Assembly: GCA_015680905.1 (NCBI GenBank)
Contig: CM027378.1
Span: forward strand, 101,329,501-101,393,500
Length of the DNA stretch: 64,000 bases
Direction of reading: 5' to 3'
Source: Coptis chinensis
Taxonomy: Eukaryota > Streptophyta > Magnoliopsida > Ranunculales > Ranunculaceae
A program made the position numbers and the translations under genes. Shown one piece after another: positions 37,311-48,239 of this stretch (positions are counted from its first letter, which is position 1; every line of letters starts with the position of its first letter). A model generated the notes under the pieces. That model saw nothing but the letters and a program-made list of their open reading frames with translations. It was not told the origin of the DNA and searched no databases.

Positions 37311-39038
37311 GGAGAAGTGGAGGATAGAGCGTTCTGTTGTGAGAACTTAGAAATGAGAGTAAGGAAAAAAATTATCATGCAACAGTAAAAATAGATAATT
37401 ATTAGAGTGTGTGTGTGACTCTGGAGACTTGGAGAGTGAGTCAGTAAGGTGATGTCATTTATTTTGATCTGGAAATTTCCTGGAATATGGTGGTTTTTAT
37501 TTTTTATTCTCTGTAATCACATATCATTTCTGTTGAAAATAAATAATTGTTAAATAACCATTTGAAAGTTGAAACAAAATTCCTTTCGAAATTAACTTGC
37601 TTTTTCTGAAGAGAATCTACATCAAGAATAATAAAAATTATATATTCCTCATTATTTTTACTCAAATTGTTCGAGAAAATTAAAAAGTTATGTTAAGCCG
37701 TTCAACTTCATAAAAGATTTATATTAAAAAATTGCACGCAGTAAACGTGAGGGGAGCAACCGAAGAAATAAGAAGAATTAGCAGCTATGCTCACGGACTA
37801 AGAAGCATGTTTACCGAAGAACAATTCACTTTGACATGTAGCCATAGATGAATTGCATAGGTTCCATAGAAAAGGTGGTATATACATGAATAAGAGAAAT
37901 TCATAATGAATATTCTTTTTCGTGAAAATCTAAATGAAAGTTAGGTGATGTACTCAGATATGCAATAAGAGACAAATACTATGTCGTAGTATGCATTGCA
38001 TTAAGTTTTTCGGCTAATAAATTGACAACTTGTACATTTTAAGCAACACTCTAAACATAGAATATTTCATGGGATTTGAGGTCTTAATTGCGTCAAAACG
38101 CATGATACGATGTTTATTGAGCAGGATTTGAGTTTAATCTCCCTGGTTAACAATCGGGTCCATTAAAACCCCCTCAAATCCTAACAACTCACAAAAATTT
38201 AAATTCCAAAAATTACTATGTAAATTTAATTTTTCATAGTTTCAGTGACTATATAAATATAGTTTTATACATATATGACTATGTAAAAATACATTTACAT
38301 ATATTATGTCAGGTGTCGAAAAAAATTCAATCTCAAAATGATAAAATAAAATAAAATAAAAAATAAAAAACATACTGGATTTTATCTCTTTTTAGAGAAC
38401 TGGAGAGGTTATTTAATGAGACCTAAATAAATAATAAGAATGTTATGTAGTATGGGCCGATAGGATGGAGTTTATACTTAACCGTGTTAGAACTAAGGGG
38501 CTGAGCCTCATTTCTTGGTTTATTATTTAGACTTGCCTCATAGGAAGTATGGGTGAGCCAAATTGCTTTGAACGCGTGGCAGGTTAAAGTGCATTTTTTT
38601 TTTCCAGCGGTCCCCGCTGTGGAGGACTGAGTATTGGGTGGTTGGAACTTGGAAGCAGACCCGGGCATCATGAGACTCGAACAGTCAAACACCTACCAGT
38701 TGGAGCGTTGAAACTTGAAAGTGCGTCATAGTATTACACGGGCCGGAGGCCCAGTCACACTAGTTTCAAACTTTGGGCCTTATGCAGTTGGGTTAGGCCA
38801 TAGCAGAGGGAATAAACCGGCAAAGAGATTTTCTGGGCATACCAAAACGAGGACGACATCTGCAAATCCAGGTAATTTCACTCCCTCTTTTTGTTTGTTT
38901 ATTTTCATTTAGGTCCATAATTTGACGATTTATAACATTGGGTTTTAAAATCACTTTATGAAATAGCGGACGTAGGAAGTTAATTTGATTTTGGGCATAA
39001 GAATTTTGTGAGAGTGAGAGTGATTGTAATTAAAGGGT
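37311..39038. other. Intergenic between the divergent EBS-like and FPS genes
   Basis: Contains the EBS-like 5' UTR and promoter (GAGAGTGAGTCAGT near 37430) and the upstream region of the FPS copy. A stretch with higher GC at 38500-38880 has no recognised coding content; CCAG|GTAATTTC at 38872 could be a 5' UTR splice donor for FPS but no matching structure is proven. Confidence 0.35.
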
Positions 39039-40154
39039 ATGTGGGCAATCTTGAAATGTAGCAGGTTGCGATTGGGGATCATCATTGTGAACGAACATAA
39101 ACAAAGTCTCGTATCCCGAGGCATGGCGTCTTCAACTAAATCGGACTTTCTAAAGGTGTACTCCGTCTTGAAATCTGAGCTACTTCAGGATCCTTCTTTT
39201 GAGTTCACCGATCATTCTCGTCAATGGGTTGATCGGATGCTGGATTATAATGTACCTGGAGGTAAGTTGAATCGAGGGCTTTCTGTGATTGATAGTTATA
39301 AGTCGTTGAAACAAGGAGAAGAATTGAGTGAAGATGAAGTCTTTTTAGCATCTGTGCTTGGTTGGTGCATTGAGTGGCTCCAGGCTTATTTTCTTGTTCT
39401 TGATGATATTATGGACAACTCCCACACTCGTAGGGGTCAACTTTGTTGGTTCAGGGTAGAGAATGTTGGTACGATTGCTGTAAATGATGCCCTTCTTCTT
39501 CGTAACCATATTCCCAGAATTCTCAAAAGCCATTTTAGAGATAAGCATTACTATGTTGATCTTCTGGATATATTCAATGAGATTGAATTTCAGACAGCTT
39601 CAGGGCAAATGATAGATTTGATTACCACCCTAGAAGGACAAAAAGATCTATCTAATTACACATTGCCAGTTCACCGTCGCATTGTTCAGTATAAAACAGC
39701 CTATTACTCATTTTATCTCCCAGTTGCATGTGCTTTGCTTATGGCAGGTGGGAATATGGGCAACCATACTAATGTAAAGAGCCTTCTCATTGAAATGGGA
39801 ACCTACTTTCAAGTACAGGATGATTACCTCGACTGTTTTGGTGATCCTAAAGTTATTGGTAAGATTGGAACAGATATTGCAGATAACAAGTGCTCCTGGT
39901 TGGTTGTCCAATCCCTCCAACTTGCTAATGAGGACCAAAAGAAAGTGTTGGTTGAAAACTATGGGAAGGCAGATCAAGCTTGTGTAGAAAAAGTGAAGGC
40001 ACTTTATATAGAACTAGATCTTCAGGAGGTTTTTGCTCTGTATGAGAGAAACAGTTATGAGAAGCTTCTATCCTCCATTGAATCTAATCCAAACAAAGCA
40101 GTGCAAGCGGTGCTGAAGTCCTTTTTAGGGAAAATATACAAGCGGCAGAACTAA
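39039..40154 (+). CDS. FPS: Farnesyl diphosphate synthase, intronless (probable retrogene)
   Basis: Makes farnesyl diphosphate from IPP with DMAPP/GPP, feeding sterols, sesquiterpenes and prenylation. One uninterrupted frame encodes 371 residues; the internal Met at 39123 starts [20 protein letters not shown], the usual cytosolic form, giving 343 residues, the normal length. Present are the first Asp-rich motif ([16 protein letters not shown]), the second ([14 protein letters not shown]), [24 protein letters not shown] and the end [12 protein letters not shown]. The upstream 28 codons ([20 protein letters not shown]) are in frame and may act as an organelle leader, as in the long FPS1 isoform of Arabidopsis, or be 5' UTR. 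Plant FPS genes normally have about ten introns; none are here, so a reverse-transcribed copy is likely. Unusual residues: RRGQLCWFR (usually QPCWFR), [21 protein letters not shown]. No frameshift or stop. Confidence 0.9.
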   Translation: MWAILKCSRLRLGIIIVNEHKQSLVSRGMASSTKSDFLKVYSVLKSELLQDPSFEFTDHSRQWVDRMLDYNVPGGKLNRGLSVIDSYKSLKQGEELSEDEVFLASVLGWCIEWLQAYFLVLDDIMDNSHTRRGQLCWFRVENVGTIAVNDALLLRNHIPRILKSHFRDKHYYVDLLDIFNEIEFQTASGQMIDLITTLEGQKDLSNYTLPVHRRIVQYKTAYYSFYLPVACALLMAGGNMGNHTNVKSLLIEMGTYFQVQDDYLDCFGDPKVIGKIGTDIADNKCSWLVVQSLQLANEDQKKVLVENYGKADQACVEKVKALYIELDLQEVFALYERNSYEKLLSSIESNPNKAVQAVLKSFLGKIYKRQN

Positions 40155-40343
40155 GAAGCACTGTGACAGTTTAGATAATAAGATTAAAAGCGGGGAAAGA
40201 ATAGAGGCATGTGTGTGTCTCCGAGTTGATTAAGCGAAATAAAGATGTTTTTTTACTTTTTTTTCTTGGGTTAACTAGAAAGATGTTTGTTTTAGATGAC
40301 TTTTTTTACACACAAAAAAAGAGTCAAAGTTTGGCTGAATTTT

Positions 40344-40439
40344 TTTGTTACATTTAAAATAGATAAACTCATCTAGTGGGGGGTAATACTAGTTCACCCT
40401 TTTTTCTTTGAATTTTGTTACATTTAAAATAGATAAACT
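40344..40439. repeat. Direct repeat of 26 bp downstream of FPS
   Basis: TTTGTTACATTTAAAATAGA plus TAAACT occurs at 40344-40369 and 40414-40439, a 70-bp spaced duplication within the probable 3' flank. Confidence 0.8.
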
Positions 40440-41396
40440 GCCCTATTTCATTTAGTTGGGAGAGAGAGAGAGAGGAGGAGGTGGGGGTGAATAAGATCTT
40501 AGAAAGTGTTTTTGTGTTTAATCTTGATTTTATTTTCTTGTATGAAGAAGAATGGCCTTATTTCATTCTAATAAAATATCCATTTTCCCAGAAGTGTTGA
40601 ATTGCAAACAATGTGGGCTGAAATACCAATTGTTGGACGTTGCTTGAGCTTTGCCTAACTGTTTATGATTGAAATGTAAATTGGTTCTGACTTCAAAATA
40701 TACATCACGATCTCATCATATTTGAGAAAAGCAGGTGGGAAGTCATTGGTGTCGTGTAATTGTTTGGTTCAGACAATTCCTGTATAACATTTTCGCAAGC
40801 ATTGAGCCACTGACCTGGAATTAACTGTATCATACTTTTTGCTAGGGTTCTACATATTGTGGCAGTGATCTTGCTTTTTCACTTTGGATTCCATTACATC
40901 TAGTTATAGATTATCTTAAGATTACATTGGTTTCATTATGAAAAGCTTGTATGTAATTATGTCAATGACCCATTATCAAACAAAGCCAGAGACGGTGGCA
41001 CCAGGATTTGGATTTTCATTTTGCTAATATGATTGCTTTGCTTATTGCTCTGATGGTATTAATTTTATATGCACTATTACTTTTAGATTCTTCCTCGGCT
41101 CTAATGTTTTCGCTTCCTTTATTGCTTTTGAGTGCTATATTCTATTAATTTCATACCCTCCCGGTCTTCCCAGAATTTTCTTCAGATTCTCTCTGTCTCA
41201 AGTAGGAGGTTTATCCTTTTTTTTAAGGTGAAAATTTGTATTTTGCTCTATTACCCTGTTGATGTTGATTTTATACTCTGCATTTCTCCTTCAGATTTCC
41301 GTCTGTTGGTGACAAGTCTTATTCACCCGAAAACATGCCATTCATGATAGCTTTGCATTTTCAGTATATATTGACGGCTATAGACATTTTCTTGCA
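40440..41396. other. Intergenic and probable 5' UTR intron of the RTE1-like gene
   Basis: No coding exon is recognised. TTTTCTTGCAG at 41387-41397 just before the RTE1-like exon is a good acceptor, so the gene probably has a leader intron; the donor is not identified. Confidence 0.35.
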
Positions 41397-41435
41397 GCAT
41401 CTTTGAGTACACACAAGATAGAGTAGCCTGGGACA

Positions 41436-42213
41436 ATGGAAGCAAATACTGACCTTGATAGCGATGTCATGCTTCCGAAAACAGTGCCAGAAAGCATGCA
41501 GATTAACCCAAGAAGAGCCCGGTTTCCATGTTGCATAGTGTGGACTCCACTTCCCGTTCTTTCATGGTTGGTACCAGTAATTGGCCACATCGGTATCTGC
41601 AGAGAAGACGGAGTCATCTTAGACTTTGCAGGTCCAAATTTTGTCTGTGTCGACAACTTTGCATTTGGATCAGTGGCACGCTACATTCAAATAGACAAAG
41701 AAAAGGTTTTATGTGTTCTCAATTTTTCTGTAGGTTCCAAATTGTTTTTAGATTATTCTTGATCTCAGTTTGAATTATTTGGAACAGTGTTGTACATCTC
41801 TTTGCCTTGACGCACATGAAAGCCAGTTTATGAATGAACAGACTGATCCAGAAGGAGAGATAATCACATGGGACGATGCAGTGCACAAGAGCACACAAGA
41901 ATTCCAACACAGATCTTACAACTTGTTAACATGCAATTGCCACTCTTTTGTTGCGAACAATCTCAACAGGTTGGGCTATGGGGGTGCTGGTAGGTGGAAT
42001 GTGGGAAATCTGGCAGCTGTGATTTTCCTCAAGGGTCGTTGGGTGAATAAAGCATCAATTGTCAGATCTTTCTTACCATTTATTCTGGTGTTTGGCTTAG
42101 GACTGATATTACGCGCCTGGACCTTCCTCACCTGCTTGGCGTTGTTCAACGTAGTCCTTGTTGGTTGGTTTCTTCTTGGTTCGTATTGCTTCAAGAATCT
42201 AATCCAGTTGTAG
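41436..42213 (+). CDS. RTE1: RTE1-family protein (ethylene receptor regulator)
   Basis: Two coding exons, 41436-41705 and 41788-42213 (donor AAG|GTTTTA, acceptor AACAG|TGTTGT, phase 0), give 231 residues. Recognisable blocks: [60 protein letters not shown], then after a variable acidic loop [59 protein letters not shown] and a hydrophobic C-terminal pair of membrane segments ending [11 protein letters not shown]. In Arabidopsis RTE1 is an ER/Golgi membrane protein that promotes ETR1 receptor signalling, so it negatively regulates ethylene responses. The paralogue RTH is equally conserved; RTE1 versus RTH cannot be settled here. The Cys/His set (CNCHS) is intact. Confidence 0.93.
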
Positions 42214-43189
42214 TTTGTTCTATAATTATCTGAAAACAGCTATGTTTGTGTAACATTTTTTTTTCTCGAAGTTATGGGTTAGACCAGACCCAAACCTGTA
42301 TTACTCAAAATCTTGTGTATCCATTTGCATCTTCATGCACTATTACAGACAACTTTTCCTCTAAAGGACCTATATGAAATCTAACATTTTCATCTTCTGG
42401 ACAACAAGCTTTTGTAACATCTTGATATAGACTTTCAGATGAATGAATGAATGATAGGATTGGGAAGATAAATCCCATTACTTTAGGGGATACCTAATAC
42501 TGTAAACAGAAAAAGTGATGTCTGCGGTGAGAAACCGACAATAGCCTCATTGGGTCACGTTTTTATTATTTTCCGGCTTTGCCACGCCCACTCCGTCGTG
42601 CACATCTTGTTTTCACATTGCATTTGAACCTCATAACAGATTTCCATGATGTTCATATTGTTGGAAAGGAGATTATTCTGAAAGCACTTCTTTATGGCCT
42701 GTCTAGTATCAGCTGATCGTTGAATATAATTGTTTGGTTCATTAAAAAAGATGAGCGCTGCATGAAATTTGCAATTTTGCCATCTTGGTTTTGGGTTAGG
42801 ATAGTTGTAAAGTAAATTAACGTTTGATTAGGAATCAAGATCCACTCTTAATGCTCCAGAATAAAAAATACATATCATTGTTAGTTGCCTTTTGGCTTCA
42901 ATCCATCCTGTAGTTATTCGACCACTGTGCTCATAAAGTTCCTTGGTGTTACATATATGGGACAATGGAGTCTGTCGTTAACAAGCGCGAGAGTATTAGT
43001 TTCCTCAATCGCGATTTCCTAGGTAAGTCCCCAAGTGGTAACACTGAGAATTAGAAAATCAGAAAACATTTTAACCAATATCTACAGTGCGATATCTACA
43101 GTTTGCGACATCCATGGTTAATCTTACCAACGCCGACTGCGATTTCTTATTCATTGGAGTATTGGACTGGGTTTAAAATTTCCAAGACA
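42214..43189. other. 3' flank of the RTE1-like gene; no other gene
   Basis: Probable 3' UTR to about 42450, then AT-rich DNA without recognised features up to the LTR element. Confidence 0.35.
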
Positions 43190-43194
43190 TGACT

Positions 43195-45679
43195 TGTCAC
43201 ATCCCAAATTTCTAAACAATTAAAAAAAATGAATATTTGAAATATAAATATCTCAAACATCACTCGGTTCAATTGTAAAAACTTCGGTATGGCCGGATGG
43301 AACACATGTCAAAACCTAAAACCCACATCATAAAAAATCTTAACAACAAAAATAATCTCTAAAAGTTCTCTTTATTTCTTTGTGAAAGTCTATCTTCCAT
43401 CAAAAAATCATCAATATAACATTCTAAGAATAATAGGTCTTCAACATCGTATTCTCATATCATATGAATAGGAAACTACGTTATTACATACTTCCAAAAT
43501 GTCAGACCTAATAAAAATAAACTCCCGGACTGCTCGAGATCAAATCCAAATCAAACGTCGCGGTTCCATTTGCGCTTCCACCTATGTTCCCAAGAAACAC
43601 GCCACGCGTTAAAAACAAAGCAAACATAAGTCGACAAAATAGAATTTCTTTGGTATGAAGTAGACTAACCACATAAAACCATTATCATACTTTAATTATC
43701 CAAACAATTCGTTATATTTTCCCATAACTTAATAATTTTCACCGGCTTGGAAGGCGGTGTTCCGTCATTTCAACCGCATAGTTTTTCCCCAAAGCAAAAC
43801 TTTCATTATATTAACTCATTCTAATAACTTCGTTTTAATATCTAAATCATTGAATTAAAACTTACCGATATCCACTGATGTATAAGGGTAGGACCGCGTT
43901 CCTGCACAAAATGTTATTAAGTCCTACCCTCCTGCAAAAGAAAGTTAAAACTTCTATATAACCTATGTAGATATTATATTAGGTATTCAAAAGTAAACCC
44001 AAACACTCGCATAATCAAATAATACAACTAACCCGCAAGGCGAATACCTTAGTTCCTCTCTAGGGCAGTCCAAAAAATCTGATCATTCATGGCACATTCA
44101 ATGAATACCCATATATAACGCTAACGGGTCATTTATGACACATTCAACAAAGGCCCACCTAACATATGACATCAACAGTCATAAAACTCAAATTCCAAAA
44201 CTTGAGGCGTAGAGAGTTCTAAAAGAGTGCGGTAAATTTGTTTACGCATTTTTTGAACTTTATTGCATATATTATTTCAGAGAACTAAGGAGCACCTTGA
44301 TTCATATATTTTTGGTTTACGCGTTATTAATTTCATGGATATATAAGGGTCATAACGTTGTATAACAAAAAAAACTGAAATATCACACAGTAGTTAATAC
44401 ACGTACATAAGTATATTTATAAAGGTCTTAGCCTAAAGTCAAGCATGCTAATAGTCCTAGACTTATCCTAATAGACCGAATCATAATCCGAGTTAAAAGT
44501 CAACTCTGGTCAACTAGTCAAAGTCAACTTTGGTCAATGGTCAAAGTCACCTCTGGTCAACAATCAAAGTCAACTATGGTCAACATTCAAAGTCAACCAG
44601 CCCCAAACTCCTCTAACCCAAAAGCCCAAAGTCAAAGGCCCATAGTCTAAACTTAAGTCTAAACATAAAAATCTAAAATTTTAAAACCCATAAGCCCACC
44701 CACGATTTGGCCCAAGCCCAAATCGAAATTTACTGTTCATCTCCTTCCTCACAAAACCTCCACCAGCGCCTCCACCACCTATGCAGCCACCACCGCCCAT
44801 CCATATCCAATAAGAACCCAGCAGTTTGGTTCATGGAGAAAAACCCCATGTACCTATACCAACAATTCATGATTTTCTTATATTGTGGAAAACCCAAATC
44901 GACACCATTAACGTTCTGCTAAAGCTTCACTCACCCTTCTCCAGCACCCATTCACACATCAAATACTACCTCAATTCAACACATCAAAACAACCCAACAT
45001 CAAGAGTTCAAACTAAGCAACCAAGGCAGGCAACGCCATTAAGGCTCTGTAACAGCTACCCTCGAACCACAACCAACAATTCATCTATTCCTCATCATCC
45101 CACGACCAACAACCAAGTAAAACCAACACAACCCCCATCATCAATCAAAATTCAAACTAAACAGTTAACATCAACACACAATTAAACAAAAACCCATCAT
45201 TCAAACACAACCAAAAATATATGGGACGATTCGGTTCTGCTGGCGACGCCATTAACAATCGGTGTCAAGGCTTCAACAGCTAAAAGCTAAAATTCTTCAT
45301 AGTTTTATTTACTGAAGTATTTCAAAGTTTTGTATCCTTTGGCACCATTACAGAGTTTACAATATCTCGAATATGTAAAACAATATTATTGAATATGTTT
45401 AGCAAAAACACATAATTAAACAAAATAAACATATTCAGACTACTCACAGTTTTTTAAAACCGAACAGCTTCCCGAAAGCGATACCCCGAAAGACCGACGT
45501 CGACTGTGTTTTTTCCTCAAAACTCTACGTGAGAAAACTCACCGAAAAACAAAGACAACACTTATCTATTACTTACGGGACTTTTATCCCTAAATTGATC
45601 CTTATCCTATATTATTTTATATATTATTCATTATTATTATTATTAGGAAAATAAAATAATAAAAACACGGAGTGTTATA
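43195..45679 (-). mobile_element. Probable solo LTR, about 2.5 kb
   Basis: Read on the minus strand it begins TATAACACTCCGTGTTTTTA and ends TTTGGGATGTGACA, flanked by the direct repeat TGACT (43190-43194 and 45680-45684). TATAACACTCC is one change from the common TGTAACACTCC start of plant Gypsy LTRs, consistent with a TG-to-TA transition. Contains an array of GTCAAAGTCAAC motifs (44497-44597). No gag or pol coding is seen, so solo LTR rather than complete element. Confidence 0.65.
44497..44597. repeat. Array of TTTGGTCAA/AGTCAAC motifs in the LTR
   Basis: Four to five imperfect 20-25 bp units of the type GGTCAACNNTCAAAGTCAAC. Each includes TTGAC/GTCAA cores, the W-box sequence bound by WRKY factors. 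Such arrays are frequent in Gypsy LTRs; a regulatory role is inferred only. Confidence 0.7.
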
Positions 45680-46280
45680 TGACTCTCGAAACTTTCATAC
45701 ACATTGGAATTATGGAACAAATCCATCCCCTCTTGCTCTTAGTAACTAGTGTCCCTCTTAGTAACTAGTGTCCATGTAATTGATAGTGTTAAGGTGAAAA
45801 TATGATTCGCAATTCCACTTTTTTGGATTAACATCACACAAAAAGTCAGAAGTCGATATCGTTTTCTTTTGAGTTGGTATCTTTTCAAATAAATGAAAAT
45901 CAGAGATCAACAGACAACAATCATCTAAAAGTAATTTTGGGAGCTAATTAACGTATTTGCGATCTCGGAAATAAAAGCTATATAAAGGTAAGAAATAAAA
46001 ATAATTAATAGTTTCCATTATTTTGTCAAATAAATAATTAATAGTTTCTATTATTTTGTCATTTTATGTATTTCTCATTGGGATCTTGAGAACAAAAATA
46101 ACATATATGATTTTTTTTTTTTTTTTTTAGCAAGTTTGTTTTAAATGAGATCAATAACTCTTTGATGGTGGTGGTAGGATTCGAGCTCTATAATTCATCA
46201 CCCAAAAGATTTTACCGACTTTGATTTTTTTTTTCCCTCATGAAAATATGATTTGAGAGTACTTAGTGGAGTTAGCTGTT
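45680..46280. other. Intergenic with two small tandem duplications
   Basis: CTCTTAGTAACTAGTGTCC is repeated at 45736-45754 and 45755-45773. ATAATTAATAGTTTC(C/T)ATT with ATTTTGTC repeats at about 46001 and 46034. No gene. Confidence 0.6.
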
Positions 46281-46283
46281 TTA

Positions 46284-46794
46284 GAGCATCTCTAGGTGGT
46301 GGTAGCATACTCTTCAAATTTGAAGAATGCGAATGAAGAAACTGGTCGCAAATTTCGACCAACTCTAGGTGGTCGCAAATTTCATTCGCAAATTTGGAAT
46401 AGGACTACCTTGCGCGACATTCATCTTGTCGTAGCGACATTACCAATAAGCCCTAAATTGAAAAAAAAAACTCCGACATTCCCACATTAAAACCAAAAAT
46501 TGAAAATGTAAAAAAAATAACTCGTCGTGCGACATTAGTAGTGGGCGCGGCGACTTGGCGTGGTGGTGCTAGTCAAAGTTAAAAAAAAAAATTAGGGCGA
46601 CATTTGCAATGGCGCACGTCATTACCAATATCGCTCCGCATCCGCATCCAAATTGCCAAATTTGCGAACGAACAAGTAGTTTATGTGACTACGAATGCTA
46701 CCACCTAGAGATGGAATTTCGGCAAATTCCGACGCAATCCTTCAAATTTGAAGGATGCGACTGAATTTACTACCACTACCACCTAGAGATGCTC
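46284..46794. mobile_element. Tourist/Harbinger-like MITE
   Basis: 511 bp starting GAGCATCTCTAGGTGGTGGT and ending ACCACCTAGAGATGCTC (long terminal inverted repeat), flanked by TTA on both sides (46281-46283, 46795-46797). Extended inverted symmetry continues inward (CTTCAAATTTGAAGAATGCG and AATTTGAAGGATGCGA). TTA duplication plus these ends fits PIF/Harbinger-derived MITEs. Confidence 0.85.
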
Positions 46795-46797
46795 TTA

Positions 46798-47757
46798 CAT
46801 TCCAAATTTCCAATTATTCCATCTCCTACCAAGAGCCTTTTCTTAACAAACATCCAGAAATTGATAACAATGTGCAGAAGTGTAGAACCTTTGTTAGGCC
46901 GGACTTAGGAAGTTAGGAGTACCATTCTTTTCATAGTTCATCACTCAATCCAACGAGAAGTATCACACTCCTAAAAAATTATCATAGTTTATCTCATCAA
47001 ACAAGAAGGTACCCCAAGAATGTCTCATTGAAATAATGAACTAATTAACCATAGGTTATGAAGGAAATATTCAAATATATGCATAATAATTAGACCTGGC
47101 AATACAGATAGAACTGAACTATAGAAGAGATTTAAACTACTTTAAAAATCACTACCCTCATCTATAGTTCTACAATAGTAAAAAATAATTTTTTATGTCT
47201 CTAAATCTCTTAGTTATTTTTTGTTTTACATAATTTGGTTTTTGTTTTGACTATTTTACCCATATTCTTTTAGTAGATTGACAATATTATCTTTTTCTGT
47301 TTTAAACAAAATGTACGTTGTGTTGTGTTTACGTTGTGCAAGCATCAATCTAGTAAATATAAAGTCCATATCAGCTGATTAATATTGTTTACGCTTAACA
47401 CTTCAAATCCATTCCCAAAGTAGAAGAAAGAAGAATAAATCACTAGTACTTCGTCAAATTATAGCACAAGAGATGTAACTAAATTGAGTCCGAATTTGTG
47501 GACAGCACAATTCTATTGATTAACAGTTTTTTCGGTCAATTTAACAGTTTTTTTTTAGTAGTAGGCACAGTTTTTTTGGACAGCAAACAGTTGCTTTCCA
47601 CAAATTATGTTTAAACTAAATTTTGTAACGTAGTGTATCTCCACATTTCAAAGAATATTTCAGCTGTCGGCAACTCGGCAATTTTTCAGGCGTCAAGATT
47701 TTTAAACTTTGGGTCAAAACTCAAAAACAACATAAACACCAACTTTGATATGCAATT
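46798..47757. other. Intergenic; upstream of the thioredoxin promoter
   Basis: AT-rich with no recognised gene. Confidence 0.3.
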
Positions 47758-48059
47758 GCCACGTGACAATTTTTTGGCTTCTATTGTATATTTGTATGAA
47801 GAGAATTATTTGACTCCGGACCACTTCAGATTTCTAGGATCACGCATGACGCGTTTTTCTTAGTTTCATACATACATAAATGGCTTTCTCGTCATTATAC
47901 CAAAATCAAGTGGCATTTGCATGACCAACAAACTTTTGATCTCAAAGAAGAAAAACCCAACTTTACATTTAAAATCGCCACGTGGCAACTTTCGGCCACA
48001 ACTTTACGAACCCGGGACCACTGAAGTAAACCCCCAAAGAGATCACGCATGACGCGTTT
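47758..48059 (+). promoter_or_regulatory. Duplicated G-box module upstream of thioredoxin h
   Basis: Module 1: GCCACGTGACAA (47758) followed by GATCACGCATGACGCGTTT (47838-47856). Module 2: GCCACGTGGCAACTTT (47977) followed by the identical 19-mer (48041-48059). CACGTG is the G-box bound by bZIP/bHLH factors, and CGCATGACGCG contains a TGACG core. The flanking DNA also aligns loosely (CCGGACCACTTCAG and CGGGACCACTGAAG), so this is an old direct duplication of about 200 bp. It lies 180-480 bp upstream of the ATG. Function inferred. Confidence 0.65.
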
Positions 48060-48176
48060 GTTGTTTTTTGTTAAGCGAATCATAATCTGTCTTCATACAT
48101 AATGGCATGCTCGTGAATAAACCAATATCGAATGGCATTCCTATAACTGCCCTTCATAAAGCGGTTTGTTATCGCG

Positions 48177-48184
48177 TATATAAA
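48177..48184 (+). promoter_or_regulatory. TATA box of the thioredoxin h gene
   Basis: TATATAAA at 48177-48184, 56 bp before the ATG at 48240. Transcription would start near 48205-48215, leaving a short leader with an AAGAAGAAGAAAAAAATGG start context. Confidence 0.7.
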
Positions 48185-48239
48185 GAGGTGTGATAAGACA
48201 GAAGAGAGATAAATTATTGTGTTGAAGAAGAAGAAAAAA

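Noticed and set aside
38640-38720. tRNA-like string GAGACTCGAACAGTC near a GGAGCG motif
   Set aside because: No cloverleaf could be formed and no B-box (GGTTCGAATCC type) is intact.
44707-45185. Open frames of 71 and 119 codons rich in Pro/Thr/Asn/His
   Set aside because: They lie inside the probable solo LTR and have no domain; composition reflects a C/A-rich strand.
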